Source: Cetobacterium sp050033475 (GTDB taxonomy: Bacteria > Fusobacteriota > Fusobacteriia > Fusobacteriales > Fusobacteriaceae). From it: a stretch of 64,000 bases of DNA. Each line of letters begins with the position of its first letter. The first letter of the stretch is position 1. This document shows, in pieces, positions 1-8,174 of the stretch. The stretch covers positions 806,001 to 870,000 of the forward strand of contig NZ_CP188319.1 of assembly GCF_050033475.1 (NCBI RefSeq), written 5' to 3'. A model generated the notes under the pieces. It did not search any database and was not told the origin of the DNA. It was given only the letters and a program-made list of their open reading frames with translations. Made by a program: the position numbers and the translations under genes.

Positions 1-1
1 A

Positions 2-832
2 AATCCATGGGATATAGCAGAGGAGACATTTGCTTTAGGAAATGAAGTTCCAGGAAAAGTAACTAAAATAGTTCAATATGGAGCTTTTGTTGAAATTAAA
101 GAGGGTGTAGAAGGATTAATACATATTTCAGATTTTGCATGGAATAAAAAGAAAGTAAATATGAATGACTATGTAAAACCAGGGGATGAAATTACAGTTA
201 AGATAGTTGAGTTTATCCCTGCTGAAAGAAGATTAAAATTAGGAATAAAACAACTTTCTAAAAATCCATGGGAAAATGCAAAGGACAAGTATGCAGTTGG
301 AAGTATTTTAAATGGAAAAGTTGTAGAAGTTAAACCTTTTGGAATCTTCGTTAAAGTGGAAGAAGGGGTAGATGTATTTATCCATAATTCAGATTTTGCA
401 TGGGCAGGAAATAAAAAATATAAAATTGGTGACGAAGTTGAATTTAAAGTAACTGAGTTACACTTAGATGAGCAAAAACTAAAGGGAAGCATAAAAGCTT
501 TAAGTAAAAGTCCTTGGGAAATGGCCATTGAAAAATATTCAGTAGGGGATATTGTTTCAAAGGAAATAAAAAATATCCAAGACTTTGGAATGTTTATTAA
601 ATTAGAGCCAGGTGTAGACGGATTTATTCCAAGTCAAATGGCAACTAAGGAAATAGTTAAAAACTTAAGAGATAAATTCCAACCAGGACAAGTTGTTGAA
701 GCTCAAATAGTTGAAATAGATTCAGCTAAGGAAAGAATTAAATTATCTATAAAAAAATTACAGATGAACAGAGAAAAAGAAGAGCAAGCAGAGTTACTAG
801 CTAAGTATGGAGTATCTTCTAGCGAAAACTAA
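2..832 (+). CDS. rpsA: S1-repeat RNA-binding protein, C-terminal part (ribosomal protein S1-like)
   Basis: The reading frame is open from base 2, so the gene starts before the window. The 276 visible residues hold three successive S1 (OB-fold) repeats, each with the pattern G-x-V-x-x-(I/V)-x-x-(F/Y)-G-x-F-V-x-(I/L/V), and they are separated by NPW or SPW linkers. This is the architecture of bacterial ribosomal protein S1, which binds single-stranded mRNA on the 30S subunit. In clostridia and fusobacteria S1 repeats are often fused behind IspH; whether that is so here cannot be seen. A rho-independent terminator follows directly. Confidence 0.88.
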   Translation, partial: NPWDIAEETFALGNEVPGKVTKIVQYGAFVEIKEGVEGLIHISDFAWNKKKVNMNDYVKPGDEITVKIVEFIPAERRLKLGIKQLSKNPWENAKDKYAVGSILNGKVVEVKPFGIFVKVEEGVDVFIHNSDFAWAGNKKYKIGDEVEFKVTELHLDEQKLKGSIKALSKSPWEMAIEKYSVGDIVSKEIKNIQDFGMFIKLEPGVDGFIPSQMATKEIVKNLRDKFQPGQVVEAQIVEIDSAKERIKLSIKKLQMNREKEEQAELLAKYGVSSSEN

Positions 833-845
833 TAAAATCAAGTGC

Positions 846-870
846 GGAGGGGGTGTACCCCTCCTTTTTA
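846..870 (+). terminator. Rho-independent terminator after the S1 gene
   Basis: A perfect 7-bp GC-rich stem, GGAGGGG (846-852) with CCCCTCC (858-864), has a 5-base loop and is followed by TTTTTA. It lies 14 bases past the stop codon. Confidence 0.93.
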
Positions 871-886
871 TATACCTATAAAGTCC

Positions 887-915
887 TTTTCAAAAGATAT
901 GTAAAATGATATAAT
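887..915 (+). promoter_or_regulatory. Extended -10 promoter for the DUF445/ruvB operon
   Basis: TATAAT at 910-915 is preceded by TGA (extended -10), with a weak -35 TTTTCA at 887-892 and a 17-base spacer. It sits between the S1 terminator and the next gene. Confidence 0.6.
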
Positions 916-964
916 AGATAATAACTTATAAAAAAGATAAAGAATATAAAAGTAGGGAGTCAAA

Positions 965-1567
965 ATGTTATTACAGGGTATTTTAATTGTTATTATTGGA
1001 GCATTAATTGGGTGGATTACAAATTATATAGCTATAAAAATGCTATTTAGACCTTATAAGGAAATTAATTTTGGATTATTTAAAATACAGGGATTAATTC
1101 CTAAAAGAAGACATGAAATAGGAACTACCATAGCAGAGACTGTGCAAAATGAGTTAATTTCTATGGATGACATAATAGAAAAACTGAAGAACTCAACTAT
1201 GGGACAAGAGCTAGAGGAAATTGTAGATGGTGTTTTAGACAAGAAACTAAAAACAGAGATTACAAGTAAGTTTCCAATGTTGGCTATGTTTTTAAATGAC
1301 TCTATGTTAGAGAAAATAAAAACGGTTATTAGAGATTCTATTTTAGATAATAAGGATGAAATTTTAGAGAAGGTTTTTAAATCTCTTCAAGATAAGGTTG
1401 ATTTTAAAGAAATAATAATTGAAAAGGTGGATAATTTTTCTTTAGAACAGTTGGAAGAGATAACTTTTTCCTTGGCAAAAAAAGAATTAAAACATATTGA
1501 AGTAATAGGAGCAATTCTTGGGGGAATAATAGGAGTTATACAGTTTGCTATTACTTTTGTATTTTAA
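965..1567 (+). CDS. DUF445 family membrane protein
   Basis: A 200-residue protein with a hydrophobic N-terminal segment (about residues 2-24, starting LLQGILIVIIGALIGWITNY) and a second hydrophobic segment at the very C-terminus. The middle is helical and charged. The N-terminal motif G-W-x-T-N-x-x-A-I-x-M-L-F-(R/K)-P is the hallmark of the DUF445/YheB family, whose function is not well defined. AGGGAGT precedes the ATG. The gene heads an operon and ruvB starts 10 bases after its stop. Confidence 0.8.
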   Translation: MLLQGILIVIIGALIGWITNYIAIKMLFRPYKEINFGLFKIQGLIPKRRHEIGTTIAETVQNELISMDDIIEKLKNSTMGQELEEIVDGVLDKKLKTEITSKFPMLAMFLNDSMLEKIKTVIRDSILDNKDEILEKVFKSLQDKVDFKEIIIEKVDNFSLEQLEEITFSLAKKELKHIEVIGAILGGIIGVIQFAITFVF

Positions 1568-1577
1568 GGGGTGAAGA

Positions 1578-2567
1578 ATGGATAGAGTTTTAGCCACTGA
1601 GGAATTTCAGAATGAAGTGGATATACAAAAAAATTTGAGACCTAAAAAACTAAAGGAATATATAGGGCAAGAGTCTCTTAAGGATAAAATGGAAATATTT
1701 ATAGAGGCAGCTAAAAGAAGAGGAGGTTGTATAGACCATGTGTTACTTTATGGACCACCTGGGCTAGGAAAAACAACCTTAGCTGGAGTTATTGCCAATG
1801 AAATGGGAGTGAATTTAAAGATTACTTCAGGACCTGTTTTAGATAAGGCAGGGGATTTAGCAGCAATACTTACTTCCTTAGAAGAAAACGATATTTTATT
1901 TATAGATGAAATACATAGACTTAATACTTCTGTGGAAGAGATATTATATCCAGCTATGGAAGATGGAGAATTGGATATTATCATAGGAAAAGGTCCCTCT
2001 GCAAGATCTATAAGAATAGAGTTACCTCCATTTACTTTAATAGGAGCTACTACTAGAGCTGGATTATTAAGTTCTCCTCTTAGAGATAGATTTGGGGTAG
2101 TTCATAGAATGGATTACTATAACGAAAAGGAACTGCAGGATATAGTAAAAAGAGGTGGAAATATTCTTGGAGTTAAAGTTGAAGGAGAGGGTGCTCAAGA
2201 GATAGCCCTTAGAAGTAGAGGAACACCAAGAATAGCCAATAGACTTTTAAAAAGAGTTAGGGATTATTGTGAAATAAAGGGTAATGGTATAGTCACAGGA
2301 GAAATAGCTGTAAAGGCTTTAAATATTCTCGGAGTAGATTCAAAGGGATTAGATGATTTAGATAGGGATATATTAACTTCAATTATAGAAAATTATGGGG
2401 GTGGCCCTGTGGGTGTAGAGACCCTTTCCCTTATGTTAGGTGAAGATAGAAGAACTATAGAGGAAGTTTATGAACCTTATTTAGTGAAAATAGGATATAT
2501 AAAGAGAACTAGTAGGGGAAGAATGGTTACAGAAAAAGCCTATGAACATTTTAAATGTAAGGAGTAA
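1578..2567 (+). CDS. ruvB: Holliday junction branch migration ATPase RuvB
   Basis: A 329-residue AAA+ ATPase. The Walker A motif GPPGLGKTT is at residues 59-67 and the Walker B motif ILFIDE ends at 110-111. The family signature GATTRAG and a C-terminal winged-helix region (around GVETLSLMLGEDRRTIEE) are present. RuvB forms the hexameric motor that, with RuvA, drives branch migration during recombination repair. The length is normal for the family. It lies between DUF445 and an Rrf2 regulator; ruvA and ruvC are not in this window. Confidence 0.96.
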   Translation: MDRVLATEEFQNEVDIQKNLRPKKLKEYIGQESLKDKMEIFIEAAKRRGGCIDHVLLYGPPGLGKTTLAGVIANEMGVNLKITSGPVLDKAGDLAAILTSLEENDILFIDEIHRLNTSVEEILYPAMEDGELDIIIGKGPSARSIRIELPPFTLIGATTRAGLLSSPLRDRFGVVHRMDYYNEKELQDIVKRGGNILGVKVEGEGAQEIALRSRGTPRIANRLLKRVRDYCEIKGNGIVTGEIAVKALNILGVDSKGLDDLDRDILTSIIENYGGGPVGVETLSLMLGEDRRTIEEVYEPYLVKIGYIKRTSRGRMVTEKAYEHFKCKE

Positions 2568-2572
2568 GTGGA

Positions 2573-2983
2573 ATGAAAATAAGCACAAGAGTTAGATATG
2601 GTGTAAAGGCCTTAAGTTATATAGCAGAGGCAGGAAAAGAAGGTAAATTGGTGAGAATTAAGGAAATTTCAGATTCCCAAAATATATCTGTTCAATATTT
2701 AGAACAAATTCTTTTTAAATTAAAAAATGAAAACATCATAGAAGGAAAAAGAGGTCCCAATGGTGGATATAAATTATCTAAAAAACCAGAAGAGATAACT
2801 CTTCATGATTTATATCAAATATTAGATGAGGAATCTAGAGTTATAGATTGTAATGAAAATATAACTTGTACCGATGACGAATGTGATGGAACATGTATAT
2901 GGAGTAAATTAGATAACGCAATGACTAAGATTTTAAAAGAAACAACCCTAGAGGAATTGTTAAAAAATAAAGATATTATATAG
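2573..2983 (+). CDS. Rrf2 family transcriptional regulator, probable iron-sulfur sensor
   Basis: A 136-residue Rrf2 protein. The N-terminal winged helix (residues 1-70) contains the typical STRVRYGVKAL start and the GKRGPNGGY wing. Cysteines at 93, 99, 104 and 108 fall where IscR/NsrR-type proteins ligate a cluster, so iron-sulfur sensing is likely by family knowledge, although the target genes are unknown. It starts 5 bases after ruvB and precedes rsmE by 9 bases, so it is transcribed with DNA-repair and rRNA-modification genes, not next to isc or suf genes. Confidence 0.86.
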   Translation: MKISTRVRYGVKALSYIAEAGKEGKLVRIKEISDSQNISVQYLEQILFKLKNENIIEGKRGPNGGYKLSKKPEEITLHDLYQILDEESRVIDCNENITCTDDECDGTCIWSKLDNAMTKILKETTLEELLKNKDII

Positions 2984-2992
2984 GAGAATGCC

Positions 2993-3706
2993 GTGATAAG
3001 TGTTATAATACCTAAAGAGAATATAGCTGGTGAGTTAGTCACCATTTCAGAAAAGTTAGATGTAAATCACCTAAAAAATTCCTTTAGACTGAAGGTAGGA
3101 GATATATTTAGAGCCGTAGATGGAGAATTTGAATATATATGCTCAGCCTTAGAAATCGATAAAAAAGAGATTATTGGAAAAATATTAGAGAAAAATGAAG
3201 ATAGATTTTCTAAAACAGTTGAAATCCATGCAGGAATTGGAATTTTAAAAAATGATAAGATGGATTTAACTATACAAAAACTTACTGAAATAGGAATTAA
3301 TACAATAGTACCTCTAATGACAAAAAGAGGTGTGGTAAAACTTTCTGAAAAAAAAGATAAATGGGATTTGATTGCAAGGGAAGCTATTAAACAGTGTCAA
3401 GCTGTTAAGATGATTAATATTGAAGAAACTACAAAATTAAAAGATATAGAATTTTCAAATTATGATTTGATACTAGTACCCTATGAATGTGAAGAGGATA
3501 AAACTATTAGAAACCTACTGAATGGACTAAAAGAAAAGCCGAAAAAAATCCTTTATATAATTGGACCAGAGGGAGGATTTGATCCGGAGGAAATAGAATT
3601 TTTAAAGGACAAAGGTGCCAATATAGTAACTTTAGGAAAAAGAATACTTAGAGCAGAAACGGCTTCCATTGTTGTAGGAGGAATATTAGCAAATGAGTAT
3701 GAATAA
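2993..3706 (+). CDS. rsmE: 16S rRNA (uracil-1498-N3)-methyltransferase RsmE
   Basis: A 237-residue SPOUT-class methyltransferase. The C-terminal knot carries IGPEGGF and LGKRILRAETA, the SAM-binding signature of RsmE, and the N-terminal part is a PUA-like RNA-binding domain. The enzyme methylates U1498 of 16S rRNA. The start is GTG at 2993, set by AGGAG seven bases upstream; the nearby ATG at 2988 hits a stop at once in its own frame. The 3' end overlaps mtaB by 14 bases. Confidence 0.92.
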   Translation: MISVIIPKENIAGELVTISEKLDVNHLKNSFRLKVGDIFRAVDGEFEYICSALEIDKKEIIGKILEKNEDRFSKTVEIHAGIGILKNDKMDLTIQKLTEIGINTIVPLMTKRGVVKLSEKKDKWDLIAREAIKQCQAVKMINIEETTKLKDIEFSNYDLILVPYECEEDKTIRNLLNGLKEKPKKILYIIGPEGGFDPEEIEFLKDKGANIVTLGKRILRAETASIVVGGILANEYE

Positions 3707-4997
3707 AAAAGTAGCATTTTATACACTAGGATGTAAAGTAAATCAATATGAAAGCGAAAGTATAAAGAATCAACTGGTAAAGAAAGGATACGAAGAGGTT
3801 TCCTTTGAAGAAAGTGCGGATTTATATATAGTTAATTCATGTACTGTTACAAGTATAGCGGATAAAAAGACTAGAAATATTTTAAGAAGAGCTAAGAAGT
3901 TAAATGAAAATTCTACAGTTATAGTTACAGGATGTTATGCTCAAACAAATTCTAAGGAATTGTTAGAAATAGATGAAATTGACTATGTTGTAGGAAATAG
4001 TAATAAAAGTGGATTGGTAAGATTTATTGAAGATTTAGATTCTAAGAAGGATCAAAGAATTTTATCAGAAAATATTTTTGAAAATAGACAGTATGAGGAA
4101 TATGAATTTGCAACATTGAGAGAGATGACAAGAGCCTATGTTAAAATTCAAGATGGATGTAATAATTTCTGTTCATATTGTAAAATTCCTTTCGGAAGAG
4201 GAAGAAGTAGATCTAGATCTATGGATAGTATATTAAATGAAGTTAAAGTCCTTGTAAATGAAGGATTTAAGGAATTCATAATTATAGGTATAAACTTAGG
4301 GGCCTATGGTGAAGACTTCCAAGAAAAACAAACTTTTGAACAATTATTGGGTGAAATAGTTAAAGTTCAAGGGGTAGAAAGAGTTAGAATAGGTTCTATG
4401 TATCCTGATAAGATAACAGATGAATTTATAGAACTTATGAAAAATAACAAAAAACTTGTACCACACTTACATATATCTTTACAATCTTGTGATGATACAG
4501 TTTTAAATAGAATGAGAAGAAATTATGGAGCAGCTCTTATAGAGGAGAGATTAACAAAGCTTAGAGAAAATATACCTAATGTAGAATATACAGCCGATGT
4601 AATTGTAGGATTCCCAGGGGAAACTGACGAAATGTTTAGAAATACATATAATTTAATTGAGAAAATAGGGTTTTCTGATTTACATGTATTCCAATACTCA
4701 GATAGGGAAAAAACATTGGCAAGTACTTTTGAAGATAAAATAGATCCTAAGGTAAAAAAAGAAAGAGCTGATGAATTAGATTCTCTTAAAAAGAAAATGG
4801 CTATATCTAGAAGGGAAAATTATATAGGGAAAGATTTGGAAGTTCTTATAGAAGAATTCAAAGAGGATGGATTTGCCTATGGATACAGTGAAAATTATTT
4901 AAGAGTAAAAATACCTAATTTAAAAGCTCAAGTAAATGATCTTGTAAAGGTTACAATAAAAGATATTGAAAAGGAGTTACTAATAGGTTATGAATAA
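3693..4997 (+). CDS. mtaB: tRNA t6A37 methylthiotransferase MtaB
   Basis: A 434-residue radical SAM methylthiotransferase that makes ms2t6A37 in tRNA. The N-terminal UPF0004 domain has Cys14 (LGCKVNQYES), Cys50 (VNSCTVT) and Cys81 (TGCYAQ) for the auxiliary cluster. The radical SAM motif CNNFCSYCKIP follows, then a TRAM-like C-terminus. The TLGCKVNQYE start distinguishes MtaB from MiaB and RimO. Translation is probably coupled to rsmE through their overlap, and a second in-frame ATG lies six bases downstream. Confidence 0.93.
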   Translation: MSMNKKVAFYTLGCKVNQYESESIKNQLVKKGYEEVSFEESADLYIVNSCTVTSIADKKTRNILRRAKKLNENSTVIVTGCYAQTNSKELLEIDEIDYVVGNSNKSGLVRFIEDLDSKKDQRILSENIFENRQYEEYEFATLREMTRAYVKIQDGCNNFCSYCKIPFGRGRSRSRSMDSILNEVKVLVNEGFKEFIIIGINLGAYGEDFQEKQTFEQLLGEIVKVQGVERVRIGSMYPDKITDEFIELMKNNKKLVPHLHISLQSCDDTVLNRMRRNYGAALIEERLTKLRENIPNVEYTADVIVGFPGETDEMFRNTYNLIEKIGFSDLHVFQYSDREKTLASTFEDKIDPKVKKERADELDSLKKKMAISRRENYIGKDLEVLIEEFKEDGFAYGYSENYLRVKIPNLKAQVNDLVKVTIKDIEKELLIGYE

Positions 4998-5982
4998 AAT
5001 GGGGAAGAAGTCAAAAAGAGGTAATAGAGGTCTAAGAAATTTATTTTTTGGACTTATCATCATAGTTATTTTAGGAATTTTATTAATGTTCAACTTAAGA
5101 AATACCCATGGAGAAGTTGAGAAATGGGATAAATATGCAATAATAGGAAGGAATAATATATTTGTTATTTATGAAGATAAATTGGCAATTAGAATTCCTG
5201 AAGAAATTCAAGTTGATAAGGAAAGAACATTTAAAGATATAATTAAAACTAAAAATTATGAAGAGGTACTAGAAGCTCTAAATAGACTTCTACCTGAAAA
5301 AGTTAATCATTACGCTATAATAAAATATGGAGAATTAGATCCTAAAACTAAAAATTCTGTAAATATGCCAGAAACAGTTTTAGATAATAAAAGATATATT
5401 TTAACATCTAGTATGGAGAATATGTTCAGTGTTCTTTATAATACAGATGGAAATAAAAGTGATTCAGGAGAAATTACTATAGATATCCTAAATGCCAATG
5501 GTAGACCAGGATATGCTAAAAGAACTGGAGATGAACTTTTAGAAAAATTTACAAATTTAAAATATACTGCAGCTAATAATGAAACTAATGGAGACATGAG
5601 TTATATAACTCTTAATCAAATGAGTAAAGAAAAAGCTCAAGAATTAGTTATGTCAGTAAAGGAAAAGTATTTTAAAATAGGTAAAGAAGGTAGTATTCCT
5701 ACTTTGGCCAATGCTGTATTGGTACTAGGAGAGGAAAAAGAAGGAGTTCCTGTTGAGGTTATAGGAACAACGGAAAAAACAATGAATATTTTCAATGAAT
5801 TGAAAAAAGATGGATACAAGGGACTTTCCCATAAGAAAAAAAATCCAGCAGTAGATACTCCTATTATAGAGTATAATAAAGAAGATTACTTTATTGCTTA
5901 TAAAATAAGTAAAATGTTGAATATTGAAAATATGATAGAGAAAAATGATTTAAAGAATAAAATAGTTATTCTTTCAAATTAA
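4990..5982 (+). CDS. LytR C-terminal domain membrane-anchored protein
   Basis: A 330-residue protein with a basic N-terminus and one transmembrane segment (about residues 18-36, LFFGLIIIVILGILLMF). The large extracytoplasmic part contains a stretch around ITIDILNANGRPGYAKRTGDEL that matches the LytR_C domain, found alone or behind LCP domains in envelope proteins. No LCP domain is visible. It overlaps the end of mtaB by 8 bases and precedes the mreD-like and mrdA genes, which suggests a cell-envelope role. The exact start is uncertain because another ATG lies 9 bases downstream. Confidence 0.7.
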   Translation: MNKMGKKSKRGNRGLRNLFFGLIIIVILGILLMFNLRNTHGEVEKWDKYAIIGRNNIFVIYEDKLAIRIPEEIQVDKERTFKDIIKTKNYEEVLEALNRLLPEKVNHYAIIKYGELDPKTKNSVNMPETVLDNKRYILTSSMENMFSVLYNTDGNKSDSGEITIDILNANGRPGYAKRTGDELLEKFTNLKYTAANNETNGDMSYITLNQMSKEKAQELVMSVKEKYFKIGKEGSIPTLANAVLVLGEEKEGVPVEVIGTTEKTMNIFNELKKDGYKGLSHKKKNPAVDTPIIEYNKEDYFIAYKISKMLNIENMIEKNDLKNKIVILSN

Positions 5983-5994
5983 GGGGAGGTATCT

Positions 5995-6390
5995 GTGGTT
6001 CATTTTATTTCCCTTTTGCTAGTCTTTATAATCAATAGCTTACCTCTTAAAGTTTCTTATGGAATCATAACTATGCCTTATATAGCCTATTTAGCATATA
6101 ATAGAAATATGAAAAGCGGAATTATGCTATTTTTATTGGGAATAATCTTGACTCTTCAAAGTCAAGATTTTTTCTCAATAATGTTATTTTTAATTGTAAC
6201 CTATGGAATTTTTTATTATATTTTTATACATTTAGGTTACAAAAAAGGTAATATCTTACTAATGGTTATTATCCAAGGGCTTTTATGGGGATTTTATGGA
6301 GGAATTCCACTAAATCTACATAATATACTTTTAATGGTGATTTCACAGGGTATTGTAAACTATGTTTATATAAGAGGAGTTAAACAATGA
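5995..6390 (+). CDS. Small integral membrane protein, MreD-like
   Basis: A 131-residue, almost wholly hydrophobic protein with about four to five transmembrane helices. It starts with GTG at 5995 behind a good GGGGAGGT site. Its size, topology and position directly before penicillin-binding protein 2 (4-base overlap) fit MreD, the rod-shape membrane subunit. Sequence conservation in MreD is low, so this rests mostly on context. No mreB or mreC is present in the window. Confidence 0.55.
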   Translation: MVHFISLLLVFIINSLPLKVSYGIITMPYIAYLAYNRNMKSGIMLFLLGIILTLQSQDFFSIMLFLIVTYGIFYYIFIHLGYKKGNILLMVIIQGLLWGFYGGIPLNLHNILLMVISQGIVNYVYIRGVKQ

Positions 6391-8174
6391 GAAAAAAAGA
6401 TACTGGCATAAGGTTAGGAAATAATTCTACCTCTAGAAGTATTTTTTTTCGTGGATTAGTAGTTTTAATTTTCGCTCTACTAGGCCTTAGAATGTTTTAT
6501 CTTCAGGTTTATCAAGAAAAAAAGTATAAATATCTTTCTGAAAAAAATAGAGTTAAATTTAGACGGATTGATGCTCCTAGGGGAAATATTTACGATTCAA
6601 GAGGAGAATTATTAGTTACCAATGGTGCAGGTTATAGATTGGTTTATTTAAATGAAAGAGATGTTGATCCAGCAGTTGTTAAGGAAATAGCTCAATTGAC
6701 TGGATATGACGAAGACTATATAACTAAAAGAATTAAGTATGGAGAAATTTTTCCATATACTAGAGAGAATGTTTTAATAGAAGATTTAGAGCCCCACAGG
6801 GCTTTAAAAATAATGGAAAAACTATCGGATTACCCTTATTTACAAGTCCAAACATATTCTAAAAGAAAATATCTTTTTGATACTTTGGCCTCTCATGTAT
6901 TGGGATATGTAAAAAAAATCTCAATTAAGGAATATGAGGAGTTAAAGGATGAAGGATATTCTCCAAGGGACAAAATTGGTAAAGAAGGTGTAGAAAAAGT
7001 ATATGATAGACAACTTCAAGGTAAAGATGGATATGACTATATAGAGGTTAATGCCTTGAATAGAGCACAAAAAATTATAAGAAGTCAATCTCCAGAAATG
7101 GGTAAAGACATACATTTATCAATTGATATGAGACTCCAAAGATATATGGAGAATTTATTCAAAGAAGAGAACTATACAGGAGCATTTATAGCTATGGAGG
7201 CTAAAACAGGAAAAATTATTACAATGGTTAGTTATCCTAATTATTCTCTAAGTACTTTTAGTTCTCAAATTTCCTATGATGAATGGAATAAAATATTACA
7301 TGATCCAAGAAGACCTTTAAATAATAAAACTATTTCAGGAGAATATCCTCCTGGATCTACATTTAAACCTTTTACTTCCTTTGCTTTCTTAGAAAGTGGT
7401 TTAGATCCTAAGATGCAAATGTTTGATAATGGTTATTATCAAATAGGGAAATGGAAATGGAGGGCTTGGAAAAGAGGTGGCCATGGCTATGTAGATATGA
7501 AAAAAGCCATTGTGGAATCTGTAAATCCATATTTTTATAAATATTCTGATGAATATGGATATGAAGGAATTGTTAAAGTTGCCAAAGACTTTGGATTTGG
7601 CCAAGAAACAGGTATAGATGTTTCGGGAGAGAAAAAAGGAATTTTACCAACTCCTGAATGGAAAAAGAAGACTTACAATCAAGGATGGTTTAAAGGGGAC
7701 ACTATAAATATGTCCATAGGACAGGGATATGTTTTAACAAGCCCTATACAAATAGCAGAAGCCTATGCCATTCTTGCCAACAGAGGAGTAGCTTATAAAC
7801 CTCATGTTGTTGATTATTTAGAGAGAGATGGTAAAAAGGAATACATAAAACCAGAAGTTCTTCATAGGGTAAATTATCCAGCATCATATTATAAGGTTAT
7901 GAATGATGCTTTGATATCGGTTGTTAATCTGAAGGATGGAACTGTAAAAGCCTTAAGAACTCCTGGATTGGAAATAGCAGCTAAAAGTGGTTCTGCACAA
8001 AATTCGCGTTATGAAAATACCCATGCTTGGGTAGCTGGATACTTTCCAGCAGAAAATCCAAAAATCGTATTTACAGTTCTTTTAGAAGGAGCTGGAGGGG
8101 GAGGTTCTGTAGCGGGGCCTGTAGCTAAAAAATTTATAGACAAATATTTGGAATATTATGGTAAGGAGATTTAA
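6387..8174 (+). CDS. mrdA: Penicillin-binding protein 2 (peptidoglycan transpeptidase)
   Basis: A 595-residue class B penicillin-binding protein. An N-terminal membrane anchor (about residues 20-41) is followed by the PBP dimerisation domain, starting RRIDAPRGNIYD. The transpeptidase domain carries STFK at 324-327 (nucleophile Ser324), SVN at 378-380 and KSG at 533-535. It cross-links peptidoglycan during cell elongation in the Rod complex. It overlaps the preceding MreD-like gene, and RNase J starts at the next base after its stop. Confidence 0.94.
   Translation: MRKKDTGIRLGNNSTSRSIFFRGLVVLIFALLGLRMFYLQVYQEKKYKYLSEKNRVKFRRIDAPRGNIYDSRGELLVTNGAGYRLVYLNERDVDPAVVKEIAQLTGYDEDYITKRIKYGEIFPYTRENVLIEDLEPHRALKIMEKLSDYPYLQVQTYSKRKYLFDTLASHVLGYVKKISIKEYEELKDEGYSPRDKIGKEGVEKVYDRQLQGKDGYDYIEVNALNRAQKIIRSQSPEMGKDIHLSIDMRLQRYMENLFKEENYTGAFIAMEAKTGKIITMVSYPNYSLSTFSSQISYDEWNKILHDPRRPLNNKTISGEYPPGSTFKPFTSFAFLESGLDPKMQMFDNGYYQIGKWKWRAWKRGGHGYVDMKKAIVESVNPYFYKYSDEYGYEGIVKVAKDFGFGQETGIDVSGEKKGILPTPEWKKKTYNQGWFKGDTINMSIGQGYVLTSPIQIAEAYAILANRGVAYKPHVVDYLERDGKKEYIKPEVLHRVNYPASYYKVMNDALISVVNLKDGTVKALRTPGLEIAAKSGSAQNSRYENTHAWVAGYFPAENPKIVFTVLLEGAGGGGSVAGPVAKKFIDKYLEYYGKEI

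Noticed and set aside
169..528. Long antisense frames across housekeeping genes (for example 169-528, 1748-1984, 18747-18992, 44867-45316)
   Set aside because: They lie fully inside well-supported genes on the other strand, have no ribosome binding site and mirror the codon pattern of the real gene.
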